NCBI RefSeq assembly: GCF_003351045.1
Contig: NZ_QQZY01000001.1
Span: 496,001 to 560,000 of the forward strand
Source: Gaiella occulta
Lineage (GTDB): Bacteria > Actinomycetota > Thermoleophilia > Gaiellales > Gaiellaceae
Direction: 5' to 3'
DNA length: 64,000 nt
Shown here piece after piece: positions 33,384 to 40,997 of the stretch (positions are counted from its first letter, which is position 1; every line of letters starts with the position of its first letter). Made by a program: the position numbers and the translations under genes. The notes under the pieces are model-generated. The model was not told the DNA's origin and ran no database searches. It saw only the letters and a program-made list of their open reading frames with translations.

Positions 33384-34924
33384 CAGACGTTCGAGTCCGG
33401 GAAGGAGGCTTTCCTGCGCTCGATCCACTCGCGCAGCTCCTCGTCGATGGCGTCGTCGATCGGCGGCGGCTCGTACTCGGCCAGCATCCGCTTCCAGATC
33501 GGGTTCGCGCGCCGTGCCGACTCGATCCCGCCCTCCAGGCTCCACTGCTCGAAGCTCGAGTTGTCGGCGACCGGCGAGCGGTAGAACGCCGTCTCGAAGT
33601 TGGCGAGCGTGTGCGGATGGCCGAGGAAGTGGGTGCCGGGCTCGTTCGTGAGCAGGGCGTCGATCGCCTGTCCGTTCTCCGACAGGTCGACTCCGCGCGC
33701 GAATGCGTGCCACATGCCGAGCTGGTCGTGGTCGAGCACGAACTTCTCGTAGCCCATCGTCAGACCGCCCTCGAGCCAGCCGGCGGCGTGGAGCACGAAG
33801 TTGACGCCGCCGAGCACGGTCGGCTGCATCGTGTTCGTCGACTCGTACGCGGCCTGCGCGTCGGCGAGCTTCGACGCCGTCAGTGCGCCGCCGGAGCGGA
33901 AGGGGACGCCGAGGCGGCGTGCGAGCGCGGCCATCGCGTAGAGCACGAGCGCGGGCTCGGGCGTGCCGAACGTCGGCGCTCCCGACTGCATCGACAGCGA
34001 CGAGGCGAACGAGCCGAGCACGACGGGGGCGCCCGGGCGCACGAGCTGGACGTACGTCATGCCCGACAGCGCCTCGGCGAGCGTCTGCGTGACCGTCCCC
34101 GCCACCGTCGCCGGGCTCATCGCGCCGGCGAGGATGAACGGCGTCATCAGCACCGCCTGGTTCGCCCGCGCGTACGCGCGCGCCGCGCCGAGCATCGTCG
34201 AGTCCCACACCATCGGCGAGTTGGCGTTGATCAGGCTGAGGATGACCGTGTGCTCCTCCATGAAGTCGGCGCCGAAGACGATGCGCGCCATCTCGACGGT
34301 GTCCTCGGCACGCTCCGGGTGCGTGACCGAGCCCATGAACGGCTTGTCCGAGTAGCGCAGGTGCGCGTACACCATGTCGTAGTGCCGCTTGTTGACCGGC
34401 AGGTCGACGGGCTCGCACACCGTGCCGCCCGAGTGGTGCAGGTACGGCGAGACGTAGGCGAGCTTGACGAAGTTGCGGAAGTCCTCGATCGTGCCGTAGC
34501 GGCGCCCGTTGTCGAGGTCGCTGACGAACGGCGAGCCGTAGGCGGGCGCGAAGACGGTGTTCATGCCGCCGATCTCGACGTTGTTGGCGGGATTGCGGGC
34601 AACCTGCGTGAACGTGCGCGGCGCGGTCGCCTGCACGATCTGGCGGCACATGCCGCGCGGGAAGCGCACACGCTCTCCGTCGACGTCCGCGCCCGCGTCG
34701 CGCAGCAGCGCGAGCGCTTCCGGGGAGTCGCGGAACTCGATACCCACCTGCTCCAGGAGCGTGTCGGCGTTGTGCTCGATCAGCTCCAGCCCCTCGGCGG
34801 AGAGCACCTCGAACGGCGCCATCGTGCGTGTCAGGAACGGCACACGGTCGACGGCGGTGCTCGCACGCAGCGCCTGGCGCCCTGCGCGGCCCCCGCTGCG
34901 GCGCCCGGATCTCGTCTCGCTCAT
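33383..34924 (-). CDS. mttB: MttB-superfamily quaternary amine:corrinoid methyltransferase (non-pyrrolysine)
   Basis: This 513-residue member of the trimethylamine methyltransferase family reads through with no in-frame amber codon. It is therefore of the MtgB/MtpB type, which acts on quaternary amines, rather than the pyrrolysine MttB. Recognisable segments include LLEQVGIEFRDSPEAL, FAPAYGSPFVSDLDNGRRYG, YLHHSGGTVCEP, LINANSPMVWD and TFGTPEPALVLYAMAALARR. Known relatives demethylate glycine betaine, proline betaine, carnitine or gamma-butyrobetaine onto a corrinoid protein. GAGGAGA precedes the ATG. The corrinoid protein, the THF methyltransferase and the activator are all in the same operon. 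The exact substrate is open. Confidence 0.88.
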   Translation of the reverse strand: MSETRSGRRSGGRAGRQALRASTAVDRVPFLTRTMAPFEVLSAEGLELIEHNADTLLEQVGIEFRDSPEALALLRDAGADVDGERVRFPRGMCRQIVQATAPRTFTQVARNPANNVEIGGMNTVFAPAYGSPFVSDLDNGRRYGTIEDFRNFVKLAYVSPYLHHSGGTVCEPVDLPVNKRHYDMVYAHLRYSDKPFMGSVTHPERAEDTVEMARIVFGADFMEEHTVILSLINANSPMVWDSTMLGAARAYARANQAVLMTPFILAGAMSPATVAGTVTQTLAEALSGMTYVQLVRPGAPVVLGSFASSLSMQSGAPTFGTPEPALVLYAMAALARRLGVPFRSGGALTASKLADAQAAYESTNTMQPTVLGGVNFVLHAAGWLEGGLTMGYEKFVLDHDQLGMWHAFARGVDLSENGQAIDALLTNEPGTHFLGHPHTLANFETAFYRSPVADNSSFEQWSLEGGIESARRANPIWKRMLAEYEPPPIDDAIDEELREWIERRKASFPDSNV

Positions 34925-34955
34925 CTCGCTCTCCTCTCGTGCGGGGCCCGCCTGC

Positions 34956-36992
34956 TCACGCCGTGCCCCTCGATGTCGTGGGGCGACCGCGCCGGCGTGA
35001 GCGCCCGTCGCGGTCGGAAGTCTGTGCGCCGCTCCGCGGCGGCAGCGCCACGACCGAGGACAGCCGCTCGTACGGGTCGCTGTCGTGCGGGATCGCCATC
35101 GCGCCGACGAAGTGCTCCTGGAAGCGCGGTTCCACGGCGGTCTCGACCTTCTCGACGCGGCGTACGGCGTCCTCGATCTCGGCGCGCGCCTTGCGGTCGA
35201 GCAGGGCGATCCGCGCTCCGGTGCCGGCGGCGTTGCCCGCCGAGGTGACGTGCGCCGGGTCGCAGTCGGGGACGAGCCCGAGGACGAGCGCACGCACCGG
35301 GTCGATGTGGGCGCCGAAGGCGCCCGCAAGCCGGATGCGGTCGACCTGCTCGATGCCGTAGCGGTCCATCAGCAGCCGGCAGCCGGCGTACAGCGCTCCC
35401 TTGGCGAGCTGGATCTGGCGCACGTCGTTCTGCGTGATCGTCAACTCCGGCTCGCCCGCCCAGAGCACGTACGAGAACGTGCGCTCGTTCGCGACGAGCC
35501 TCGGCGTGCGCTCGGCGAGCCTCCCGTCGATCGTGCCGTCGGTCGTGAGGATGCCCGCGAGGTGGAGCTCGGCGATCGCCTCGATGATCCCGGAGCCGCA
35601 CACGCCGGTGACCCGCGCGCCGGCGAAGCCGGGCTCGTCCGACCAGGCGTCGCAGCCGATCACCCTCACGCGCGGCTCGAGCGTGTCGGGGTCGATGCGC
35701 ACGCGCTCGATCGCGCCCGGTGCGGCCCGCTGCCCGCAGCTGATCTGCGCGCCTTCGAAGGCCGGGCCCGTGGGGCTCGAGGCCGCGAGCAGCCGGCGGC
35801 GGTTGCCGAGCACGATCTCCGCGTTCGTCCCGACGTCCACGATCAGGGTGACCTCGTCTGCGAGGTGCGGTCCCTCCGAGAGGATGACGCCGGCCGTGTC
35901 CGCCCCGACATGCCCGGCGATACAGGGCAGCACGTAGGCGCGCGCGCCCGCGTTCACCGGCAGGCCGAGGTCGGTCGCGCGCATGCGCAGCGCCTCGTCG
36001 ACGGCGAGCGCGAACGGGGCGCCGCCGAGCTCGGTCGGGTCGATGCCGAGCAGGAGGTGGTGCATGATCGGGTTGCCGACGAGCGTGATCTCGAGCACGT
36101 CGTCGCGGTCGACAGCGGCGTCGCGGGCGAGCTCGGCGGTCAGCTTGGCGAGGCAGCCGCGCACGACCTTCGTCAGCTCCTTCTCGGAGCCGGGGTTCAT
36201 CATCACGTAGGAGACGCGGCTCATCAGATCCTCGCCGAAGCGAATCTGCGGGTTCATCTCGCCCGCAGAGGAGAGCACGTCGCCCGTGCGCAGGTCGCAC
36301 AGGTGCCCGGCGACCGTCGTCGAGCCGATGTCGAAGGCAATGCCGAAGGCGGCGTCGTGGAAGCCGGGCCAGATCGCCGTCACCGCGCCGCCGTCGTGCA
36401 CGGCGACCGTCACGCTCCAGGCGCCCGAACTTCGTGGCTCTGGGCCACGTGCGCGGAGGGCGCGCTGGAGCGCCCTGACCACATGGGGGTCGAAGGCGAG
36501 CCGCGTCAGGCCCCATTCCCGCTCGAGCGCCTCGCGCAGGCGGGTGAGGTCGCTCGTCCCCACGGCGAGGTCCGGCTCGGCGACCTCCACGTAGTAGAGG
36601 CGCACGACCGGGTCGATCTCGATCGGATGGGCGTCGGCCTCCTTGCGCACGACCTGGCGGTAGACCTGGCTCTCGGGCGGCACGTCGATGACCACGTCGC
36701 CGGCGATGCGGGCGGTGCAGCCGAGCCGCCGGCCGCCCGCCAGCGGCCGCTCGCGGGCGTAGGAGCGCTCGACCTCGCCGACGGGGCTGAGATGCGTCGC
36801 ATCCGAGGTGATCCCGTGCTTGGCGTGCTCGCCCTCGCTCACCTCCACCTGGCAGCGCCCGCAGATACCGCGGCCGCCGCAGACGGAGTCGATGTCCACC
36901 CCGAGCCTGCGCGCGGCCTCGAGCACCGTCGTGCCGTCGGCGAAGCTGCCGCGCCGGCCGGACGGGGTGAACACCACCAGGCGCTCGGTCAC
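34956..36992 (-). CDS. RACo-like corrinoid activation protein (2Fe-2S + ASKHA domain)
   Basis: This 678-residue protein combines an N-terminal [2Fe-2S] ferredoxin domain (Cys38, 44 and 47 in CGGRGICGRC, and Cys92) with a linker (about 115-200) and a C-terminal ASKHA ATPase-like domain starting at AFDIGSTTVAGH (about 219-230). That domain also has GNPIMHHLLLGI, VDVGTNAEIVLGN, GPAFEGAQISCGQ and GVCGSGIIEAIAEL. RACo proteins use ATP and a low-potential electron to return accidentally oxidised Co(II) corrinoid to Co(I). GTG 36992 overlaps the upstream stop (GTGA). Its presence supports real corrinoid catalysis. Confidence 0.9.
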   Translation of the reverse strand: MTERLVVFTPSGRRGSFADGTTVLEAARRLGVDIDSVCGGRGICGRCQVEVSEGEHAKHGITSDATHLSPVGEVERSYARERPLAGGRRLGCTARIAGDVVIDVPPESQVYRQVVRKEADAHPIEIDPVVRLYYVEVAEPDLAVGTSDLTRLREALEREWGLTRLAFDPHVVRALQRALRARGPEPRSSGAWSVTVAVHDGGAVTAIWPGFHDAAFGIAFDIGSTTVAGHLCDLRTGDVLSSAGEMNPQIRFGEDLMSRVSYVMMNPGSEKELTKVVRGCLAKLTAELARDAAVDRDDVLEITLVGNPIMHHLLLGIDPTELGGAPFALAVDEALRMRATDLGLPVNAGARAYVLPCIAGHVGADTAGVILSEGPHLADEVTLIVDVGTNAEIVLGNRRRLLAASSPTGPAFEGAQISCGQRAAPGAIERVRIDPDTLEPRVRVIGCDAWSDEPGFAGARVTGVCGSGIIEAIAELHLAGILTTDGTIDGRLAERTPRLVANERTFSYVLWAGEPELTITQNDVRQIQLAKGALYAGCRLLMDRYGIEQVDRIRLAGAFGAHIDPVRALVLGLVPDCDPAHVTSAGNAAGTGARIALLDRKARAEIEDAVRRVEKVETAVEPRFQEHFVGAMAIPHDSDPYERLSSVVALPPRSGAQTSDRDGRSRRRGRPTTSRGTA

Positions 36993-37897
36993 GCGGCGGC
37001 AGCCTTCCGCCGGCCCTCGCGGCCGCCGCGGCGGCCGCCCTGGGGCCCGTCCGGCGTGTCGCCGTGCCGGGCGATCCAGGCGGCGCAATGCTCGTCGTTG
37101 CCCATCAGCACGTCCGCTGCCCAGACGGCCTTGCGCATCTCCTCGTGCAGCGGGCTCGTGATCGCCGAGGTCATGCCGGACGCGATCGCCATCGGCAGGA
37201 ACGCCGCGTTGAGGCCGGGCCGGTTGGGGAGGCCGAAGCTGATGTTCGAGGCGCCGCAGGTCGTGTTGACGCCGAGCTCCTCGCGCAGCCGCCGCACGAG
37301 CCGGAAGACCTGGCGGCCGGCGCTTCCGACGGCGCCGATCGGCATCACGAGCGGGTCGACGACGACGTCCTGCCTGGGGATGCCGTGGTCGTGCGCGCGT
37401 GAGACGATCTTGCGCGCGACCTCGAAGCGCACGTCCGGATCCTCGGAGATGCCGGTCTCGTCGTTCGAGATCGCGACGACCGCGGCGCCGTGACGGGCGA
37501 CGAGCGGCAGCACGCGCTCCATCTGCTCGTCCTCGCCGGTGACGGAGTTGACGAGCGCCTTGCCCTCGTAGACGGAGAGGCCGGACTCGAGCGCCGCCAC
37601 CACCGACGAGTCGATGCAGAGCGGCACGTCGGTGACCGACTGCACGAGCTGGATGGTCTGCGCGAGGATGGCGGGCTCGTCGGCGAGCGGGATGCCGGCG
37701 TTCACGTCGAGCATCTGCGCGCCCGCCTCCACCTGCGCTATCGCGTCGGCGACGACCGTGTCGAAGTTGCCGGCCGCCATCTCGGCTGCGAGCTGCTTGC
37801 GCCCGGTCGGGTTGATGCGCTCGCCGATGATCACGAACGGCCGCTCGAAGCCGATCACGACCTCCTTCGAGGCCGAGGTCAGAACCGTCTCGCTCAC
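36989..37897 (-). CDS. Methyltetrahydrofolate:corrinoid methyltransferase (MtgA/AcsE-like)
   Basis: This protein of about 302 residues is a pterin-binding (DHPS-like) barrel with VIIGERINPTGRKQL (about 22-36), MLDVNAGIPLADE, LCIDSS, LVNSVTGED and VVVDPLVMPIG. It transfers the methyl group between methyl-corrinoid and tetrahydrofolate. A basic Gly/Arg tail (GGRRGGREGRRKAAAA) is an unusual addition at the C-terminus. GTG 37897 has AAGGAGA upstream and overlaps the small upstream gene's stop by GTGA. It is the acceptor half of the demethylation system formed with MttB and the corrinoid protein. Confidence 0.9.
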   Translation of the reverse strand: MSETVLTSASKEVVIGFERPFVIIGERINPTGRKQLAAEMAAGNFDTVVADAIAQVEAGAQMLDVNAGIPLADEPAILAQTIQLVQSVTDVPLCIDSSVVAALESGLSVYEGKALVNSVTGEDEQMERVLPLVARHGAAVVAISNDETGISEDPDVRFEVARKIVSRAHDHGIPRQDVVVDPLVMPIGAVGSAGRQVFRLVRRLREELGVNTTCGASNISFGLPNRPGLNAAFLPMAIASGMTSAITSPLHEEMRKAVWAADVLMGNDEHCAAWIARHGDTPDGPQGGRRGGREGRRKAAAA

Positions 37898-38193
37898 CCT
37901 GTCTCCTTTCCGCTCGCGCGGACGAGCCGCTCGAGGATGTCGTCGGTATAGGCGGCCTGCAGCCGCTCGGCCTCCTCGGCGACCGCGGCCTCGAGGTCGG
38001 GGCCGCAGGCCCGCTGCTCGCGCCGCCACTCCTCGAGGTAGGCGTCGGTGCCGCTCAGCCCCGCGCGCATCGCCGCCGCGTCGATCGCCTCCTGGAAGCG
38101 GGGGGGCAGCTGCACGGCCACGCGGACGCGCGCCTCCTTCGCGGTCACCTGCGCGGGGATGTCCCGCCACCAGATCACCGTCAGCTCAGGCAA
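37894..38193 (-). CDS. Small 'virulence factor'-family protein of corrinoid operons
   Basis: This 99-residue protein (ELTVIWWRDIPAQVTAK...VAVQLPPRFQEAIDAAAMRAG...YLEEWRRE) has the IWWRDIPAQV start and the short alpha/beta layout of the family labelled 'virulence factor' (Pfam PF13769). That label is uninformative. To my knowledge such proteins often accompany methyl-THF:corrinoid methyltransferase genes. The TTG at 38193 overlaps the DUF1638 stop by eight bases. Its position between corrinoid protein and methyltransferase suggests a subunit or assembly factor. The name should not be read as pathogenicity. Confidence 0.75.
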   Translation of the reverse strand: MPELTVIWWRDIPAQVTAKEARVRVAVQLPPRFQEAIDAAAMRAGLSGTDAYLEEWRREQRACGPDLEAAVAEEAERLQAAYTDDILERLVRASGKETG

Positions 38194-38881
38194 CCGGCGT
38201 CCCCGCGACGAAACGGGTCAGCGACGGTACGAGCTCGCCGTAGCCGGTGCGCCGTTGCTCGAACGCGAGCCCGAGGAACGCGGCGGCCGCCCGGGCGCGC
38301 TCGCCGAGCGCCGCGTCGTCTGTCTGCGCGAGGTAGACGAGCCGTCTGTAGTTCCCGAACATCAACGGCACGAGCTCGGGGTGCGCGTCGAGCTTGAGCC
38401 CGCGGACGACGAGCGCGTCGAAGTGCCGCGCGAGGAAGTCCGTCAGGTAGAAGGTCGCGGGCTCGTCCTCCTGCATCGCGTCCCAGGCGTCGTTGCCGGC
38501 GAGGAAGCCGTAGCAGTGGGCGCCCGGGAGCCGCTCGACGCCGTGCCGCTCGAGCACGCGGTCGAGCGCCCCCGCGGTGCCGCAGTCGGCGTAGGCGACG
38601 AACACGCGCTCGTAGCGGCCGGCGATCTCCGTGAGCTTCGCGTCGACGGCGCCGGCGATCTTCGCCGGCGTCGAGTGCAGCTTCGCGGGCAGGCAGCGGA
38701 CGTCGACGTGCGTCCAGCCGTTGAGGCCGATCACGGCGAGCACCTCGCGCGCGATCGCTCCGCAGGCCAGGATGAGGACGTCCGGCCGCTCCGGCGCGGG
38801 GAAGACGACCTCCGACTCCACGGCGCCCGACGGCGGCGCGGAGCTCGCCGCGGCCGCGGCAGAGATGTCGTTCTCGCTCAA
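38186..38881 (-). CDS. DUF1638 protein of corrinoid operons
   Basis: This 231-residue DUF1638-family protein has a disordered N-terminal 35 residues, then VLILACGAIAREVLAVI, YADCGTAGALDRVLERHG, HCYGFLAGNDAW, ATFYLTDFLARHFDALV and LGLAFEQRRTGYGEL. Three conserved-looking Cys/His spots (ACG, DCGT, HCYGF) could bind metal. No biochemical role is known to me. The TTG start (38881) overlaps the corrinoid-protein stop. Its strict placement next to the corrinoid protein argues for a role in cobalamin loading or in protecting the Co(I) state; that is inference only. Confidence 0.8.
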   Translation of the reverse strand: MSENDISAAAAASSAPPSGAVESEVVFPAPERPDVLILACGAIAREVLAVIGLNGWTHVDVRCLPAKLHSTPAKIAGAVDAKLTEIAGRYERVFVAYADCGTAGALDRVLERHGVERLPGAHCYGFLAGNDAWDAMQEDEPATFYLTDFLARHFDALVVRGLKLDAHPELVPLMFGNYRRLVYLAQTDDAALGERARAAAAFLGLAFEQRRTGYGELVPSLTRFVAGTPVA

Positions 38882-39573
38882 CGGGCCGCCGCCGCGCGAC
38901 GTGCGAGGACGAGGGCCTGTGCGGTCTCGGAGGCGACGGCGGCGTCGCGGCAGTAGGCGTCGGCGCCGATCGCCTTGCCGAACTCCTCGTTGAGGGGGGC
39001 GCCGCCGACGAGCACGATGTAGTCGTCGCGGATCCCCTTCTCCTTCATCGTGTCGATGACGACCTTCATGTACGGCATCGTCGTCGTGAGCAGCGCGGAC
39101 ATGCCGAGGATGTCGGGCTCGTGCTCCTCGAGCGCGGCGAGGTAGTTCTCGACCGGGTTGTTGATGCCGAGATCGATCACCTCGAAACCGGCGCCCTCGA
39201 GCATCATCGCGACGAGGTTCTTGCCGATGTCGTGGATGTCGCCCTTGACGGTGCCGATCACGATCTTCCCGATGCGCTCGACGCCGGTCTCGGCCAGGAG
39301 CGGCCGCAGGATCTCCATGCCGGCCTTCATCGCGTTGGCGGCGAGCAGCACCTCGGGCACGAACAGGATGCCGTCGCGGAAGTCGATGCCGACGATCCGC
39401 ATGCCCTCGACGAGGGCGTCGTTGAGCACCCTGTCGGCCGACCAGCCGCGCTCGAGCAGCAGGTTCGTGCCGGTCACGATCTCCTCGGCGAGGCCGTCGT
39501 AGAGGTCGTCGTGCATCTGGCTCACGAGCTCGTCGTCGGGCAGGGACGCGAGATCGATCTCTTCGTCACTCAT
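38878..39573 (-). CDS. Corrinoid-binding methyl carrier protein (MtgC/MttC-like)
   Basis: This 231-residue protein has the two-domain MtrC/MttC layout. A helical cap domain occupies residues 10-95 (NLLLERGWSADRVLNDALVEG). A Rossmann-like B12 domain has the cobalt-ligand motif GDIHDIGKNL (His114), a Ser in GMSALLTTTM and the nucleotide-tail motif VGGAPLNEEFG. It carries the methyl group from MttB-family enzyme to MtgA. It overlaps both neighbours by four bases. All elements needed for base-off/His-on B12 binding are present. This is the most diagnostic protein of the operon. Confidence 0.93.
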   Translation of the reverse strand: MSDEEIDLASLPDDELVSQMHDDLYDGLAEEIVTGTNLLLERGWSADRVLNDALVEGMRIVGIDFRDGILFVPEVLLAANAMKAGMEILRPLLAETGVERIGKIVIGTVKGDIHDIGKNLVAMMLEGAGFEVIDLGINNPVENYLAALEEHEPDILGMSALLTTTMPYMKVVIDTMKEKGIRDDYIVLVGGAPLNEEFGKAIGADAYCRDAAVASETAQALVLARRAAAAR

Positions 39574-40340
39574 GCGGCACCTCTCTTCAGGTCGTCGTAG
39601 CCGAGGCGTGTGGACAGGACATCGGCCTCGCGGCGGCACAGCCGCCCGAGGTCGTCGAGCAGGTCGCCGTGCAGGCGCACGGTCGGGCCGGAGATGCTCA
39701 GCGCGGCGACCACGCCGCCGCGCGCGTCGCGCACGGGCGCTGCGACGGCCCAGAGCCCCGGCTCGAGCTCCTCCACCGCGGTCGCGTAGCCGCGGGCGCG
39801 GACCGTCTCGAGGTCGCGCTCGAGCGCCTGCGGCTCGATGATCGTGCGGGGCGCGAGCGGCTCGAGGGGCTCCCGCGGCAGCGGCAGCGTGCCGTAGGCG
39901 TAGAAGACCTTGCCGAGCGCCGACCCGTGCGGCGGCACGCTGCGGCCGACCCAGTTCGTGGAGCCGAGGATGTGGCGGCTGTCGCGCTGGTCGAGCTGCT
40001 CGACGGCGTGCGGCGTTGCGACGCCGAGATTGACGGTCTCGCCGCTTGCCGCCGCGAGGTGGTCGAGCGCGTCGGCGGCGAGCTCGACGAGGTCGGCCTC
40101 GCCGGTCTCGCGCCGTGCGAAGCGCTGCAGCACCGGCCCCGCGCGCAGGCTGCCGCGGGCGGCGTCGCGCTGCACGAGCCCCTGGCGCTCGAGCGCCCCG
40201 ACGAGCCGGGAGGTGGTGCTCTTCGGCAGCCCGGTGCGCTCCGACAGCTCGCCCACGCTCGGCGGCTCGACGCTCTCCACCACGTGCACGAGGAGCTGGG
40301 CGGCGCGGTCGATGGACTGGGTTCCGGTCTGTGCGGTCAT
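39570..40340 (-). CDS. IclR-family regulator of the corrinoid operon
   Basis: This 256-residue protein has a winged helix (IDRAAQLLVHVV, PSVGELSERTGLPKSTTSRL, GLVQRDAARGSL) and the IclR ligand domain (VPPHGSALGKVFYAYG, WAVAAPVRDARGGVVAALSISG). It is the first gene of the nine-gene minus-strand unit and its stop overlaps the corrinoid-protein start, so it controls its own operon. ATG 40340 is chosen; ATG 40355 in frame is possible. A strong palindrome lies 18 bases upstream. The ligand is probably the amine substrate or a demethylated product. Confidence 0.88.
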   Translation of the reverse strand: MTAQTGTQSIDRAAQLLVHVVESVEPPSVGELSERTGLPKSTTSRLVGALERQGLVQRDAARGSLRAGPVLQRFARRETGEADLVELAADALDHLAAASGETVNLGVATPHAVEQLDQRDSRHILGSTNWVGRSVPPHGSALGKVFYAYGTLPLPREPLEPLAPRTIIEPQALERDLETVRARGYATAVEELEPGLWAVAAPVRDARGGVVAALSISGPTVRLHGDLLDDLGRLCRREADVLSTRLGYDDLKRGAA

Positions 40341-40357
40341 CGAATGAAGGCCCATAC

Positions 40358-40377
40358 TGTGGAACACTAGTTCCACA
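40358..40377 (-). promoter_or_regulatory. IclR operator candidate
   Basis: TGTGGAAC and GTTCCACA are perfect 8-base arms around ACTA. IclR-family operators typically have a TGGAA...TTCCA form, and this one lies directly ahead of the IclR gene that heads the corrinoid operon. It is the only evident palindrome in the 140-base gap before the HTH gene at 40482. Confidence 0.75.
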
Positions 40378-40481
40378 CTATGATTCTAGAGTCTCGCAGC
40401 GGCGCCGTCAACGGACAGGCACGCTGCCGCGGGCGCCCGTTGCGACGGGCGTTCCCGTCTCCACGCAGCGCGGGAACCGGG

Positions 40482-40997
40482 TCACGCTCTCGAGGACTCT
40501 GCCCGCTTCGTCGCCTTCGTGTCCGCCTGTGCCGTGGCGCCGAGCGGCTCGACGGTGTCGCCGAAGCGTGCGGAGAGCAGGAGGTGTCCGCCGAGGGCTC
40601 GCACGTACGACCGCGCGGTCGAGAGTCGGACGTCGCGGCGCCGCTCGAGCTTCGAGACCTCCGGCTGTGTCATCCCGAGCCGGGACGCGAGCTCCTGCTG
40701 CGTCAGCCCCTGCCGAAGACGGAGCGCACGCAGGGCCGAGCCGGTGTGCGGCGAGAGGCTCGTGCCGCGCCGCCGCTCGATCCACGACCTCCACAGGCTC
40801 GACGTGCCGGGCATCGGGTGGCGTTCCACGAGATGGATGACCCGTTCGGCGACCGGCCCCCACGGGTCGCGCGCGATCTCGTCGAGCACCGGCTTCCAGT
40901 CGGCGAGATCACCGCGCTCGAGAAGATCGTCGAGCGCCGCGAGCCCGAGCTCCGCGGTAGGCGTTGCGGGCTCGACATCGAGGTGCCGGTGGCGCAT
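40482..40997 (-). CDS. XRE-family HTH protein, partner of the nucleotidyltransferase
   Basis: This 171-residue protein has a helical N-terminal half with a WKPVLDEIARDPWGPVAERV segment, and a Cro/C1-type HTH at about 95-150 (LRQGLTQQELASRLGMTQPEVSKLE). The tail RFGDTVEPLG resembles HigA-like antitoxins. It overlaps the nucleotidyltransferase gene by one base, so the two are coupled with the enzyme translated first. Role as antitoxin and autorepressor is inferred from this pairing. It lies between the two amine-catabolic operons, apparently inserted there. Confidence 0.75.
   Translation of the reverse strand: MRHRHLDVEPATPTAELGLAALDDLLERGDLADWKPVLDEIARDPWGPVAERVIHLVERHPMPGTSSLWRSWIERRRGTSLSPHTGSALRALRLRQGLTQQELASRLGMTQPEVSKLERRRDVRLSTARSYVRALGGHLLLSARFGDTVEPLGATAQADTKATKRAESSRA

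Noticed and set aside
30858-33584. A 908-codon plus-strand frame opposite the GMC, MetF-like and MttB-like genes
   Set aside because: Its translation is Arg/His/Val-rich low-complexity sequence without any family motif, while the opposite strand encodes well-conserved enzymes.
33383-34924. Pyrrolysine-containing trimethylamine methyltransferase
   Set aside because: There is no in-frame amber codon in the gene, and no pylT or pylBCDS genes are visible, so it belongs to the non-pyrrolysine branch.
37894-38193. A true virulence factor
   Set aside because: The family name is historical. Position in a corrinoid methyltransferase operon and lack of secretion signal argue against pathogenicity.
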